64,000 bases of DNA from Syngnathus acus (taxonomy: Eukaryota > Chordata > Actinopteri > Syngnathiformes > Syngnathidae), in assembly GCF_901709675.1 (NCBI RefSeq), contig NC_051097.1:5001-69000 (forward strand), in the 5' to 3' direction. Under the pieces are notes generated by a model. The model worked only from the letters and a program-made list of their open reading frames with translations. It did not search any database and was not told the origin of the DNA. Every line of letters begins with the position of its first letter. Position 1 is the first letter of the stretch. The position numbers and the translations under genes are program-made. This document shows positions 44,331 to 55,421 of the stretch, in pieces.

Positions 44331-44575
44331 TTCAAATGTTTGATTTTGTTTTGCTGTTTTAATTCTTTTTTTTTACTTGGTCTGATGAAATATTCTAATA
44401 TTTTGAGATAGGATATTCGAGTTTTCTTAAGCTGTATGCCATAATCAGCAATATTAAAATAATAAAAGGCTTGCAATACTGCAGTTGATTTGTAATGAAT
44501 CCAAAATGTATGACATTTTTGTTTTTTTAATTGCATTACAGAAAATAAAGAACTTTATCACAATATTCAAATTTC

Positions 44576-44906
44576 AAAAAAAAAGTGAAGCCGAATGCGT
44601 GAAGGTGCATTCGGGCAACGCCCTGCACACGGAGTTCCACTCAAATTTTGGACCAAAATGCCGAAAAATCAGCCTCCTGCGCACGGAGTTCCACTCAAAT
44701 TTTGGAATGTTTTCTAAGTGTCAGCGACGGCGCTGTCACAATAATGCGTCCGGCGTGCTGCGGCTGCGCGGTCGGACAGAAAAGAGGAAAAATAGTTCTG
44801 GAACGTATTAATCCTAGTCCCAACACCACGTGTGTGAACAAAGACGCCAAAATGCCTCCTCTCAAGACACGCATACGACGCCCAGTTCAAACTCAAGGCT
44901 TTATTA
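44576..44906. other. unassigned stretch with a short direct repeat
   Basis: CACGGAGTTCCACTCAAATT occurs twice, 52 bp apart (near 44629 and 44681). The remaining sequence is GC-richer than its surroundings and has no recognisable gene. Confidence 0.45.
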
Positions 44907-45272
44907 TCCATCCATCCATTTTCTGAACCGCTCAGTCCCCACGGGGGTCGCGGGCGTGCTGGAGCCTATCCCAGCTGTCATCGGGCAGTAGGCGGGGGAC
45001 ACCCTGAACCGGTTGCCAGCCAATCGCAGGGCACACAGAGACAAACAACCATTTGCACTCGCACTCACACCTAGGGACAATCTGGAGTCTTCAATCGGCC
45101 TACCAAGCATGTTTTTGGGATGTTGGAGGAAACCGGAGTGCCCGGAGAAAACCCACGCGGGCCCGGGGAGAACATGCAAACTCCGCACAGGGAGGGCCGG
45201 AGGTGGAATTGAACCCACACCCTCCTAACTGTGAGGCGGACGTGCTACCCAGTGCGCCACCGAGCCTCTCGG
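44907..45272 (-). mobile_element. tRNA-derived SINE with RTE-type tail, full length
   Basis: Read on the minus strand, it starts with a tRNA-like head. It has an A-box-like stretch TGGGTAGCACGTCCGCC and a B-box GGTTCAATTCC (45205-45216). A conserved body follows, with GGTGTCCCCCGCCTACTGCCC and GGATAGGCTCCAGC, then GAAAATGGATGGATGG repeats. The tail matches the 3' end of the RTE-type LINE at 62341-62372, the likely source of its reverse transcriptase. A second, partial copy lies at 48935-49100. Confidence 0.88.
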
Positions 45273-45273
45273 C

Positions 45274-45274
<1 letters not shown>

Positions 45275-45310
<36 letters not shown>

Positions 45311-45311
45311 G
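45275..45311 (+). repeat. ATT microsatellite
   Basis: About twelve uninterrupted TTA/ATT units lie between the SINE head and the LINE family C fragment. A shorter ATT run occurs at 30582-30603. Confidence 0.9.
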
Positions 45312-45359
45312 ATAGCGCAGTCACAGTTGCGGAGTTAATATTACGGCTGCTGTAATTTT

Positions 45360-46240
45360 GATTGCGCTCTTGTCTTTGACAGAGAGCTAAAATTTCACAT
45401 TTTATTAAGTAGTGATCAGACATAACAGTAGTGTATGGCAGTACTGTTATATTTGAGGTTGCCAATCCTCGGGATAATACCAGATCTAAGGTATTTCCAT
45501 TTTTATGCGTTGCTGCCTGTATGGCTTGCGTAAAACCAAACGTATCAATTAAAGTCTGAAACGCCAAAGTAAGTGGCTCTGACGGTAAATTCATGTGGAT
45601 ATTGAAATCCCCCATGATTATTATATTATCCACATTCATCACTAGATCAGCCACGAATTCTGAAAATTCATTCAGGAAACCAGAGTAAGCCCCGAGTGGA
45701 CGGTAAATAACAGCAAGATAAAATGACGGTAGAGCGGTGGATCAGACAATGAGAACTTCAAATGTTTTAAATACGTTAATCGAAAGAGGCCTAAATCTAA
45801 GATCGGAATTAGAGATAAGGGCGACACCCCCACCCTTTTTACGAGGACGCGCCACATGCGAGCTCATAAAATTTGGAGGCGAGGCCTCATTAAGCGGCAG
45901 CAGTTCATTAGGTTTTAACCAGGTCTCGCAAAGACCAAAAATGTATAGATTATGTTCCATGATGAGGTCAATAACGAGTACTGCTTTCGTATGAAGTGAT
46001 CTAATATTCATAAAACCGAGTTTGAGTCTAATCGGTAGATCAGGGTTCATATCTATCGGAGGATTTTTCAATGAAATACGAGTAAGATTGTGTTCCCTAG
46101 GTCCGACATTACCTCTAAAATGTTTATTAGCGCGGCGGCACAATACGACCATAGGAATTTGATAGTTAATGTTCGGCAAATATGTAATATTATCTGGAAC
46201 AGGCACCGTTCCATCAGCGATACCGGTCAGGGTGGAGTGA
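45360..46240 (-). pseudogene. LINE family C ORF2 endonuclease remnant
   Basis: Pieces in more than one frame match an AP-type endonuclease that nicks target DNA: GFMNIRSLHTKA, CETWLKPNE, IIIMGDFNIHMN, NTLDLVLSRG and MSDHYLI. At least one frameshift and one stop near 45670-45745 separate the first and last parts. The GDFN and SDH catalytic blocks are both present. The reverse transcriptase that should follow is absent. Confidence 0.75.
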
Positions 46241-46246
46241 TTGGAT

Positions 46247-46482
46247 TTCAAAGTCAAAGTCAAAGTCAGCTTTATAGTCAATCTCTCCACATGCCAAGAC
46301 ACACAAAGAAATCGAAATTACGTTTCCACTATCCCACGGTGACAAGACATACATACAAGCAAACAACACAAAATAAAAACAAGAAGGCACAAACAATGAA
46401 TAATAAGAGCGATGAATAAATAATAAATAAACAAATAACACAATAAATAAGAGGAGCAAAACGGAGCAAGTGTGCATACATT
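46247..46482 (-). mobile_element. LINE family A 3' UTR fragment
   Basis: A 236-bp copy of the family A 3' UTR ends in TTTGAC repeats and is inserted between ORF1 and ORF2 of family C. ATTT occurs at both edges and may be the target duplication. Confidence 0.8.
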
Positions 46483-46730
46483 TGTCTACTATCTCAGTAG
46501 AAAGTGTGTCAATGTGTACTGTGGCACTATTCAAACTGTGACGCTCTAGTCTACACAAGGAGCTATGTGCATGCTGGGAATCTAGCCTAGCGCTAGTTAA
46601 CTTTAACTTAACAGACTCCAAACCCATCCTAACATGTGGCCTAATCACCTGTGACCTGGCCTTCTCTAAAGTGACCTGTCATGAATGGCTCAAACAGTAA
46701 TCTATATTCCTTGAAAGAGTGAAGGCGCCT

Positions 46731-47504
46731 TCACGATTTGAGATGAAGGCTGTCCTTCCTGAGCAGGTCAGGGCGGCCCCATAAGGTGGACCAGTTATCT
46801 ATCAAATATAGTCCCTGCTTCTTACAGAAACCATCCATCCATCGATTAAGGGAGACTAATCTACTAAACCTCTCATCAGTGCCTCTCCCAGGCAGGGGGC
46901 CAGAGACAAATACTCGATGCCGACTCATCTTTCTGGCGAGATCACAAGTCCTCGCTATGTTTTTCTTTGTGATCTCTGATTGCCTCATCCTAACATCATT
47001 GGAGCCAACGTGTATCACTATATCCGAGTAGCTAGTGTTGTTGGACCTACGCTGTTGACTAGACCTATTGCGAGACAGCTCTCTAAGATTAGCTTCTATG
47101 TCGGGTGCTCTGCCTCCAGGGATACACATTACCATGGCTGGATTTTTAAGTGTGATGTTTCGGGTTACGGAGTCACCTATGACCAAGGTGCGATAGCAAG
47201 TAGACCGAGATGGCTTGGGACGACTATGCGTCTTAAGTGGCTCATCGCGGTTAGCAAGCCGCTTGGGGCTAATGCTAACTGGGCTAGCGGGCTGACTACA
47301 GTCCGCATCTGTGTCCGCCACATATACTGTTATCGCACTATTCTGCTCTAGCTGGCGGACACGTCCCTCTAGCAGGGACAACCTCTTTAAGAGAAGGGTG
47401 CAGTTGGTGCACGAAGCCGAACAAACCTCTTGATCTGCAGCCATACTTACGTGTCTGATGATCGACGGTAGACAAACAGCCACGAAGCCTCCGCTGAGAG
47501 CCAA
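46731..47504 (-). CDS. LINE family C ORF1 protein with SGNH esterase domain
   Basis: The 257-codon frame carries a cysteine-rich stretch (CSASCTNC) followed by a short coiled-coil-like segment (LLKRLSLLEGRVRQLEQ). An SGNH/GDSL-type hydrolase domain follows: catalytic serine in VIGDSVTRN, GSND block, and DSLHLKS at the end providing Asp and His. Esterase domains are known in ORF1 of CR1/L2-type LINEs, where the protein binds RNA; the substrate is not settled. The frame is open and the catalytic blocks look intact. Confidence 0.8.
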   Translation of the reverse strand: MALSGGFVAVCLPSIIRHVSMAADQEVCSASCTNCTLLLKRLSLLEGRVRQLEQNSAITVYVADTDADCSQPASPVSISPKRLANRDEPLKTHSRPKPSRSTCYRTLVIGDSVTRNITLKNPAMVMCIPGGRAPDIEANLRELSRNRSSQQRRSNNTSYSDIVIHVGSNDVRMRQSEITKKNIARTCDLARKMSRHRVFVSGPLPGRGTDERFSRLVSLNRWMDGFCKKQGLYLIDNWSTLWGRPDLLRKDSLHLKS

Positions 47505-47515
47505 ACAATGACGTG

Positions 47516-47650
47516 GTCGAAAATCTTGTTATTAATGTTATCAGCGAATATAACCAATTTAAACCTTTTTGATACATCACGTCATTAATATATAATAGAA
47601 ACAAAAGTGGACCTAAAATCGGTCCTTATGGGACACTGCAGGTTGTGTAC
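47516..47650 (-). pseudogene. short reverse transcriptase fragment of another LINE
   Basis: On the minus strand a short piece reads ILGPLLFLLYINDV after allowing a frameshift, the conserved motif B-C spacer of many non-LTR reverse transcriptases. The element type cannot be decided from so little. Confidence 0.5.
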
Positions 47651-47733
47651 TGAAGGTTGGAACGGAACTCCTCTATTTGCACAAACTGCTGTCTATGAGA
47701 GGTATGATTTTGGCCAATCAAGAGGTTTACATC

Positions 47734-48297
47734 TCAAAGTCAAAAAAGTCAAAGTCTGCTTTATTGTCAATTTCTTCACATGCCAAGACACGCAAAGAAA
47801 TCGAAATAACGTTCCCACTATCCCACGGTGACAAGACATAGTACACAATATACATACAAGTAAACAACACAAAAAAAATAAAAACAAGAAGGCACAAACA
47901 ATGAATAAATAAGAGTGATGAATAAATAATAACTAAACAAATAACACAATAAATAAGAGGAGCAAAAATGGAGCAAGTGTGCATACAGCAGACAGTCAGA
48001 ATATAGCGCAAAAGTACAGGACGCTACGCAGAAGGGGGGAGAGAGTTCAGGATCCTAACACCCTGGAGAATGAAGCTGTTGGTGAGTCTGGTGGTGCGGG
48101 AGCGCAGGCTCCTGTACCTCTTCCCAGAGGGCAGAAGATCGAACAAAGAGTGAGCGGGGTGACTCACATCACTCACAATCGTGGTCGCCTTGCGGGTGAG
48201 ATGGGAGGTGTAAATGTCCTTCAGGGAGGGGAGTGAAGCACCAATAATCTTACCAGCCGTGTTCACTATGCGCTGCAGGGCCTTCATGTTGTATTCT
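47734..48297 (-). mobile_element. LINE family A 3' fragment
   Basis: A 564-bp copy of the family A 3' UTR and reverse transcriptase C-terminus, closely resembling the copy at 43385-44017 but truncated about 90 bp earlier. The TTTGAC-type tail is interrupted by an A-run. Confidence 0.85.
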
Positions 48298-48334
48298 TGT
48301 TCCATATGTCTGTTTATTAATGACAATATCATGA

Positions 48335-48600
48335 TGTATGGCACTGTTTCCCAACCACTGTGCCGCGGCACACTGGTGTGGCGTGAGAGATATTCAGCTG
48401 TTCCGTGGGAAATTCTGCATTAATTTTGGAGCGCATTGTATAAATAGGATCACTGGTCAGCTAGCACAAGGCCTGCCACTTGCTAATTACACATGCATTT
48501 CTAATCGGAGAATCTTGAGATTTCAAGTTGTCGGTCTGATTGTGCTGCATCGGCACATATTCAGTTGCTGTGTGCTTTTGTTAAAGTGACGCTCTGACAG
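48335..48600. mobile_element. hAT-like element fragment
   Basis: The left part (CACTGTTTCCCAACCACTG, then GCCGCGGCACACTGGTGTG) resembles hAT ends of the CAGTG-TTCCCAACC type. The opposite end was not found, so this is a partial copy. Confidence 0.45.
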
Positions 48601-48934
48601 CCGTGGTGGATTTGCGGACTGATAGAAATCCCAGCATGTAGTTCAACCGGAGAACCGGGATTTTTCATTTTCACCAACATAAAATAAAGTCAAGTCGTGA
48701 CACCTTGACTGTGATAGCCACTCAGCTGCTGCCAAAACAGCAGGGGGTCTTTAAACATGACTTTGTTGTTATTGTCGCAATATTTATAGAGCTAGTCTAA
48801 AACAGTAAACAAAGTAATGTTGATTCTTTTCGATTTTAATCAATCACTTTCAATAGGTTATTCCTTACACTGTCTCAAGCCTTTTGTTAAAAAAAACTGT
48901 CACTTTTATTAGAAAAAGAAATACAATTTAAAAA
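48601..48934. other. no gene seen
   Basis: AT-rich spacer without recognisable element ends or coding potential. Confidence 0.4.
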
Positions 48935-49100
48935 AGCGGATGGTTGTTTGTCTCTGTGTGCCCTGCGATTGGTTGGCAACCGGTTCAGGGTGTCCCCCGC
49001 CTACTGCCCGATGACCGCTGGGATAGGCTCCAGCACGCCCGCGACCACTGTGGGGACAAAGCGGTACAGAAAATGGATGGATGGATGGATGGATGGATTT
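48935..49100 (+). mobile_element. SINE fragment (3' part)
   Basis: This carries the body and tail of the SINE seen at 44907-45272, here in plus orientation and lacking its tRNA head. It ends in five ATGG units. A TA microsatellite follows at about 49110-49130. Confidence 0.85.
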
Positions 49101-49130
49101 AAAAAAGATGTATGTATATATATATATATA

Positions 49131-49458
49131 TTGTCAAGTTACATTATGGATAGGATGGTACAAGATGGTGCGTGAATGTGTATTGGATTTGGGCCAGACA
49201 AATTAGCTCAGATGAAATTCCAAATTTCACCAGAAGATGGTGACAAGGCTTGACATGGGAGACCTGAAGGAGGGGGCCTGAGTAAGGGTTACTTAAAAGT
49301 TAGTTCTTCAAAATTGACGATTGTTAAACTGGTAAAGGGGGGGTTTGTTGGTTGAACCAGTCAACCTCCATTCCCGTTCCAAATTTCACCAGAAGATGGT
49401 GCCAAAGTCAGATTGACCTAACAGTAAATTAATAGTTTAAAAACTCATCGACTAGATC
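49131..49458 (+). repeat. duplicated segment, copy 1, left part
   Basis: It starts TTGTCAAGTTACAT and ends at GACTAGAT, the hAT target site. It matches 57616-57929 closely. Copy 1 continues after the hAT element at 55702-55872. Confidence 0.88.
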
Positions 49459-49773
49459 AGTGGTTCCCAAAGTGGGCGGTACCGCCCCCCTGGGGGCGGT
49501 GGAAAGATCTGGGGGGGGCGGTGAGGAAGAAAGGGGCGGTAGGGGGGCGGCAGTCGATTTGTACACAACACGCCGCTCTGGCCCAGTCAGATCCGACAGC
49601 ATAGACTACAAAAGCAAAAGCTCAGGTTTGTAATTTCAAGCTTGTAATGTTCAGAATTTTATCTTATAATAAAAACCGCATTCTGGCGGTCAACATCATC
49701 TTGAGTTCAAGTCAACATGAAATTGGGGACTCGCCAGAACGCGCCGTGTTGTGTTGTGTTGAGCTGGTTAGGG

Positions 49774-50260
49774 CAGTGGTCCCCAACCACCGGGCCGCGG
49801 ACCGGTACCGGTCCGTGGGTCACTTGGTACCGGGCCGCCAAGCCGCACAGAATTTTTTTTTTTATCGACGATCAATTAATTCAGGTCAAGACACTCGTCC
49901 CGGTCACGTGACATGTTTCCCCAGTCGAGCCCGCAAAGCTAATATGTGGCGACAGGCTAACTAACCAGGCAGTGAAGCATTCAAAACTGCTTCAACACAT
50001 GGAGACCAAGCATCCTGCAATAAAAGACAAACCTTAAATCACTTCGGGTGTCATTGTCTCCGATTACGTCTAGATGGGACCGGCTCGTTTCTGAGAAACA
50101 AACTCAGTGCTCCCACTAATTCAACGTAATGGTAATGATATTATAAATGTATTATTTATTTATTTATATAAATGTATTATTTATTTATATAAATGCCGGT
50201 CCGCGAAAATATTTCTGACATGTAACCGGTCCGTGGCGCAAAAAAGGTTGGGGACCACTG
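49774..50260. mobile_element. hAT MITE (CAGTGGTCCCCAACC ends)
   Basis: The inverted ends CAGTGGTCCCCAACC and GGTTGGGGACCACTG enclose 487 bp with no transposase. The flanking 8-mers GGTTAGGG and CCTTAGAT share only TTAG, so the target duplication is poor. A truncated second copy is split around the hAT at 55971-57464. Confidence 0.85.
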
Positions 50261-50440
50261 CCTTAGATCACGTCCGCCACCATTTTCTGTGAGTAAATGG
50301 AAGAAAATGAATACATGAGAGGGTAAACTTGCATTTCATACCTTCAATGTTGTCATTTTTGTCTTTAAGTAGGCCTATTTATGAAATGCGATAAAATGCT
50401 GTATTTTACATGGTTTTATTTTTTTGTTCCAGAATAAAGT

Positions 50441-53400
50441 ATGGCCTTGGTACAGCAAACAAAAAAGAAGTGTCGGCAATATAGTGTGGAATATCTGAAA
50501 TATGGATTTGTCGCAGCACCACACAACCAACAGCAACCAATGTGTCTACTGTGTGATAGAGTGTTTTCAAATGAAGCTATGAAACCTTCGAGGCTTTTGG
50601 AACATTTGAAGAAAATGCACTCTGATAAAGCAGACAAAAACTTGGCATATTTGCAGTCACTCCGAGACAACGTTCAGAAACGGAAAACCATCCGAAATAT
50701 GTTTGACAGCATTTCACAACAATCTACTGACGGTTTGCGAGCGTCATACAACATCTCTTTGCTGATTGCTAGATCTGGTAAGCCTCATACAATTGGAGAA
50801 GAGCTTATTCTACCAGCAGTAAGAGAGGTTCTACACACAGTTCTACACAAGTCACCTGACCAAATTATAAAAGCTATTCCTCTCAGTGATAACTCTGTTC
50901 AGAGAAGAATAGATGAAATGGCTGAAAATATTGAAGAAACATTGTGTAACATGCTTAGGACAACAGAATTTAGTTTACAGTTAGATGAGTCCACTCTGCC
51001 AGGCAATGAATCTTTGCTTCTTGCTTATGTTCGTTTCGTCAAAGATGAAAGCTTGGTTCAAGAGCTGTTATTTCAAGATTCAAGATTCAAGAGTTTTTAT
51101 TCGCCATGTTTGAGCGTGCCAAACAAGGAATTTGACTTCGGTAAAACACACCCTCTGTTCAACATATAGGTGACTAACAACACTCAGGACATGTGAATAA
51201 TGGCAAAAACAGTGTAGACAAATTCAAAAGGTGTGAAGAGCAGGATGTTATTGCACAGTAATGCCTCTGAGACTCTATGAGTGGTGTGAGTTCATCAGAG
51301 CAACAGCCCGGGGGAAGAAGCTGTCTCGGTGTCTGCTGGTTTTGGCGTACCGAGCTCTATAACGCCGTCCGGAGGGGAGTAGTTCAAACAGACTGCAACC
51401 TGGGTGAGAAGGGTCTGTAGAGATGTTCCTTGCACGTTTCCTGGTCCTGGACAGGTACAAGTCTTGGATAGATGGGAGGTTGATTCCAATGATCTTTTCT
51501 GCAGTCCTGATTGTCCGTTGCAGTCTGTGCTTGTCTTGTTTGGAGGCTGATCCAAACCAGACAGTGATGGAGGTGCAGAGGACAGACTGGATGATGGCAG
51601 TGTAGAAAGTCTTCAGAAGCTCTCGCGGCAGGTTGAACTTCTTGAGCTGTCTCAGGAAGTACAGCCTCTGCTGGGCCTTCTTCCGGACAGAGTCTATGTG
51701 GCCGGTCCATTTCAGGTCCCGAGAGATTGTGGTTCCCAGGAACTTGAAGGTGTCTGTGGAGAGAATAGTATTACTGCGGATAGTGAGGGGTAAAAGTGGT
51801 GAAGGGTCTCGCCTGAAATCCACTGTCATCTCCACGGTCTTGAGCGGGTTCAGCTCCAGATGGTTTTGGTTGCACCAGTGGACCAGCCGCTCCACCTCCT
51901 GTCTGTACGCAGTCTCATCACCGTCCTGGATCAGTCCGATGAGAGTGGTGTCGTCTGCATACTTCAGGAGCTTCACAGGAGAGTCATCTGAGGAGAAATC
52001 ATTGGTGTAGAGAGAGAAGAGCAGTGGGGAGAGGACGCACCCCTGAGGGGCTCCAGTATTGGTGGTCCGGGTGTCAGATGTGATGCCCCCCAGCCTCACA
52101 CGCTGTCTCCTGTCGGTCAGGAAGCTGGTGATCCACTGACAGGTGGGGGCAGGCACCGCAAGCTGGATGAGCTTCTGTTGGAGGATGTCAGGAGCGATGG
52201 TGTTGAACGCCGAGCTGAAGTCCACGAACAGGATCCTGGCGTACGTTCCTGGGGTGTCCAGGTGGTGCAGGATGTAGTGCAGTCCCATGTTGACCGCATC
52301 ATCCACTGACCTGTTTGCCCGGTAGGCAAACTGGAGGGGGTCAAGCAGGGGGCCCGTGACCTCCTTCAGGTGGTTCAGCATTAACCTCTCGAAAGATTTC
52401 ATGACCACAGATGTCAGTGCGACGGGTCTATAGTCATTCAAACCTGTGATGGCGGGCTTCTTGGCCACTGGAACGATGGTGGAACTCTTGAAGCACGAGG
52501 GCACCTCACACAGCTCCAGAGAACGGTTGAAGATCCGTGCAAAGGTGGGCGCCAGCTGTTCAGCGCAGACTTTCAAGCAGGAAGGTGACACGCCGTCTGG
52601 GCCCGGTGCCTTCCTGGTCTTTTGTCTCCGGAACATCTGGCGCACTTCCTCCTCGCGGACCTGGAGTGCGGGTGCGGCCTCTGCAAGAGAGAGAGTGGGT
52701 GACAACGATGATAGAGGTGTGGACAGAGCAGTTGTGGGGAGAGGTGAGTATGTAGATTGTGCTGCAGGAAGTCCCGTTGTGTGGGAGGACCGATCAAACC
52801 TGCAGTAGAACTTATTCAGCTGGTTAGCAAGCCTTGGGCTCTCCACAGGACGGGGGGTTCGTTTCTTGTAGCCCGTGATGCTCTGCAGACCTTTCCACAC
52901 TGTTGAGGGATCAGGATTGGCAGAGAGGTGTCTCTTCAGGTTCTCCCCGTAACACCTCTTGGCTTTCCTGACCTCTCGGTTCAGTGTGTTTCTGGTCTGC
53001 CTGAACAGGTCGCGGTCGCCGCTCCTGTAGGCCTCCTCCTTGACTTTGCGCAGCCTCCTGAGGTTCGGTGTAAACCAAGGTTTGTCGTTGTTGTACGTGC
53101 AGAAGGTCTTAGTCTGCACACACAGATCCTCACAAAAACTGATGTATGATGTGACAGTGTCAGTGAGTTCATGCAAGTCTGAAGTTGCAGCTTCGAAAGC
53201 TCCCCAATCGGTGCAGTCAAAGCAGGCTTGGAGGTCCTGCCTTGACTCCACTGTCCACTTCCTCACAGTCCTCACCACAGGCTTAGAAGTTTTTAGTTTC
53301 TGCCTGTAGGCCGGGATCAGATGAACTAGACAGTGGTCCGAGAGTCCTAAAGCTGCACGAGCCGCAGAGTGGTATGCATCCTTGATCACGGTGTAGCAGT

Positions 53401-55421
53401 GGTCCAGAGTCTGTGCCCCTCTGGTGGGACACGTTACGTGCTGTCTGTATCTGGGGAGTTCGTGTGCGAGGTTCGCCCTGTTAAGATCACCCAGAACAAT
53501 GATTAGTGAGTTTGGTAGAAGTTTCTCCATGTCTGTTACCTGGTCAGCCAGCATCTGCGTGGCTTCACTCGCACGTGCGTGTGGTGGGATGTAAACAGCC
53601 GCCATGACGATCGAGGAGAACTCCCGTGGTGAATAGAACGGCCGGCAGTTTATGAAAAGTGTTTCTAGGAGAGGGCTGCAAAACTCTTTCAACACCGTGA
53701 CATCAGTACACCAACGTTCATTAATGTAGAAACAGAGACCACCTCCCTTTGATTTTCCGGAGAGCTCCGCGCTGCGATCTGCTCGCGTTAGCCTGAAGCC
53801 CGCTAGCTCAACGGCGTGGTGGGGCGTTCGTTCGCTGAGCCACGTTTCCACAAAGCACAGCGCGGCGGATCTGCTGAAGTCCGTGTTCCTTGAAGTGAGG
53901 AGCAGCAGTTCGTCCATCTTGTTCGCCAGGGAGCGGACATTCGCCAGATGAATTGACGGTAGGGCAGAACGGAACCCTCTCTGCCTCAGCCTTACGAGTG
54001 CTCCCGCTCGTTTTCCGCGCCGCCGTCGTCGTGCTAGCTTGTACAGCACCGCCGCTCCGGCTAGAATCTCCGACAAACAGTCTGAATCGAAGAGAACAGG
54101 AGAGAAAATACCAGAAGAAGACTGTCCGATGTTTAACAGCGCTTCTCTAGTAAAAGTGATCCGGGATGGACAGCAGAGGACACAGAAAACACACAAAATA
54201 AGACAAATAAACAGAGAGCGACTCACCGCGGCTGCCATCCGCGGCGCCATCATGACGTCATTTGCAAGACAGCTTGAAACAGACACAAAAGGGGAGTCAG
54301 TATTTCGTGTCGTTGATGATTTTTTCAAAGAGAAAGACATCCCACTTTCTAACATTCTTGCTTGTGCAACAGATGGGGCACCATCAATGGTAGGTCGTCA
54401 TCGTGGCTTCATTAGTTTCTTGAAAAAAGCTGTACCTGGAGTACTTACAGTGCACTGTGTAATCCACAGGCAGCATCTGGTCGCAAAAAACCTGAGTGGT
54501 AGACTACACAAATCAATGAGTACTGTTATCACAGCAATAAATAAAATCAAGGCACATGCCCTCAATTCCCGACTGTTTCGACAGCTGTGCACTGATAATG
54601 ATGAAGAGTTTGAACGTTTAGTGTTGCACACAGAAGTTAGATGGCTGTCAAAGGGAAACTGCCTGAGACGTTTCTATTCACTGTTTGATACAGTTGTTGA
54701 ATTCTTCCAAGACTCCAATTCTGTTCTGTGTGATGAACTAAGAAACATGAAGCATGACATTGCTTATTTGGCAGATATATTTGCAAAGTTCAATGAAGTT
54801 AATTTGCAGCTGCAGGGAAATGAGGCTAAACTAATTAAAGTCAAATCAGCTATCTCCACCTTCCTGGCCAAGTTACAGTTATTCAAACGAAACATAGCTC
54901 GCCATGCACTCTACCAGTTCCCAAGCCTCTCTGAATTGGATGAGGAAAAAGGCATACCAGACGATGACCTTCAAGTGTATTGTACACACCTGGATGAACT
55001 GCACAGAGACATGTCTGAGAGATTTGAGGACATTTTATTGCTTGAAATACCAGACTGGGTGATCAATCCATTCCTAAATGTCGACGGTGAAGAAACTGGA
55101 GTGGCAGAGGAAGAACTGATTTCAATTCAAAATGACATTGAGCTAAGGCCAAAGTTCAAAAAGTCATATCATGATTTTTGGTTACAAAAAAAAATCTCTG
55201 ACTGCTATCAAGTCCTGTGGAACAAGGTCAAGATGTACTTCATTGCCTTCCCAACATCATATTTAGTAGAACGGGGCTTCAGTGCAGTCACCTTGCTTCT
55301 TTCCAAGCAAAGAAACCGACTGAAAATTACTGACCGCGGGGATCTACGACTTCTTCTTAGTGAGTTCCAGCCTGATGTTGAGAAGCTTATGTCCCTGCAC
55401 CAAGCACATCCATCCCATTAA
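50441..55421 (+). CDS. hAT transposase (BED finger), split by a LINE insertion
   Basis: Two in-frame parts, 50441-51073 (211 codons) and 54264-55421 (385 codons plus stop), make a 596-residue protein when the LINE is ignored. It is a transposase of the ZBED5/FAM200-like hAT group, cutting the element out at its inverted ends. Visible parts: BED-type zinc finger (C35, C38, H55, H60), catalytic-core blocks LDEST and ATDGAPSM, an HCVIHRQ block, and the C-terminal hAT dimerisation motif ([19 protein letters not shown]). A CAG acceptor at 50432 precedes the ATG by 8 bp, suggesting an upstream non-coding exon. Apart from the LINE no stop or frameshift is seen, so inactivation was a single event. 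Confidence 0.9.
51074..54260 (-). mobile_element. LINE family D (CR1/L2-like), full length
   Basis: This minus-strand LINE of 3,187 bp is inserted in the hAT transposase between codons for Phe and Ala. ATTT borders it on both sides (51070-51073 and 54260-54263). The 5' end begins TGACGTCATGATGGCGCC and the 3' tail is made of ATCTTGA units after an AATAAA signal. Almost no 5' UTR exists. Confidence 0.93.
51275..54250 (-). CDS. LINE family D endonuclease/reverse transcriptase, apparently intact
   Basis: The 991-codon ORF starts at ATGGCGCCGCGG (54250); an ATG one codon earlier (54253) is equally possible. The open frame continues into hAT sequence, but the element border sets the limit. Order: a hydrophobic N-terminal segment ([14 protein letters not shown]), a basic patch ([11 protein letters not shown]), an AP-type endonuclease ([31 protein letters not shown]) and reverse transcriptase ([38 protein letters not shown] at bases 51950-51961). 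No stop or frameshift is seen. GDLN instead of the usual GDFN is conservative. It may be active. Confidence 0.92.
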   Translation of the reverse strand: MAPRMAAAVSRSLFICLILCVFCVLCCPSRITFTREALLNIGQSSSGIFSPVLFDSDCLSEILAGAAVLYKLARRRRRGKRAGALVRLRQRGFRSALPSIHLANVRSLANKMDELLLLTSRNTDFSRSAALCFVETWLSERTPHHAVELAGFRLTRADRSAELSGKSKGGGLCFYINERWCTDVTVLKEFCSPLLETLFINCRPFYSPREFSSIVMAAVYIPPHARASEATQMLADQVTDMEKLLPNSLIIVLGDLNRANLAHELPRYRQHVTCPTRGAQTLDHCYTVIKDAYHSAARAALGLSDHCLVHLIPAYRQKLKTSKPVVRTVRKWTVESRQDLQACFDCTDWGAFEAATSDLHELTDTVTSYISFCEDLCVQTKTFCTYNNDKPWFTPNLRRLRKVKEEAYRSGDRDLFRQTRNTLNREVRKAKRCYGENLKRHLSANPDPSTVWKGLQSITGYKKRTPRPVESPRLANQLNKFYCRFDRSSHTTGLPAAQSTYSPLPTTALSTPLSSLSPTLSLAEAAPALQVREEEVRQMFRRQKTRKAPGPDGVSPSCLKVCAEQLAPTFARIFNRSLELCEVPSCFKSSTIVPVAKKPAITGLNDYRPVALTSVVMKSFERLMLNHLKEVTGPLLDPLQFAYRANRSVDDAVNMGLHYILHHLDTPGTYARILFVDFSSAFNTIAPDILQQKLIQLAVPAPTCQWITSFLTDRRQRVRLGGITSDTRTTNTGAPQGCVLSPLLFSLYTNDFSSDDSPVKLLKYADDTTLIGLIQDGDETAYRQEVERLVHWCNQNHLELNPLKTVEMTVDFRRDPSPLLPLTIRSNTILSTDTFKFLGTTISRDLKWTGHIDSVRKKAQQRLYFLRQLKKFNLPRELLKTFYTAIIQSVLCTSITVWFGSASKQDKHRLQRTIRTAEKIIGINLPSIQDLYLSRTRKRARNISTDPSHPGCSLFELLPSGRRYRARYAKTSRHRDSFFPRAVALMNSHHS

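Larger units (their letters stand above)
41787..44575 (+). mobile_element. Tc1-like transposon with long terminal repeats, interrupted
   Basis: About 200-bp inverted repeats at 41790-41995 and about 44385-44575 share GATAAAGTTCTTTATTTTCT and CAGCAATATTAAAATAATAA. TA precedes the left end. Transposase remnants run in plus orientation between them. The element is broken by a TA-flanked DNA element (42012-42850) and by a LINE family A fragment (43385-44017), and the middle of the transposase is deleted. Confidence 0.88.
45312..47515 (-). mobile_element. LINE family C (L2/CR1-like), 5' half
   Basis: Two ORFs in minus orientation: ORF1 with an esterase domain (46731-47504) and the start of ORF2 with an endonuclease (45312-46240). 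The reverse transcriptase is missing beyond 45312, where a microsatellite and SINE follow. This is opposite to the usual 5' truncation, so a later deletion removed the 3' half. A LINE family A fragment (46247-46482) is inserted between the ORFs. Confidence 0.8.

Noticed and set aside
54039-54263. N-terminal extension of the downstream hAT frame starting at 54039
   Set aside because: These codons are antisense to the inserted LINE; true hAT coding resumes at 54264.
54251-54355. N-terminal extension of the LINE family D frame beyond 54253
   Set aside because: The extra codons read the hAT transposase backwards; the LINE border is at about 54260.
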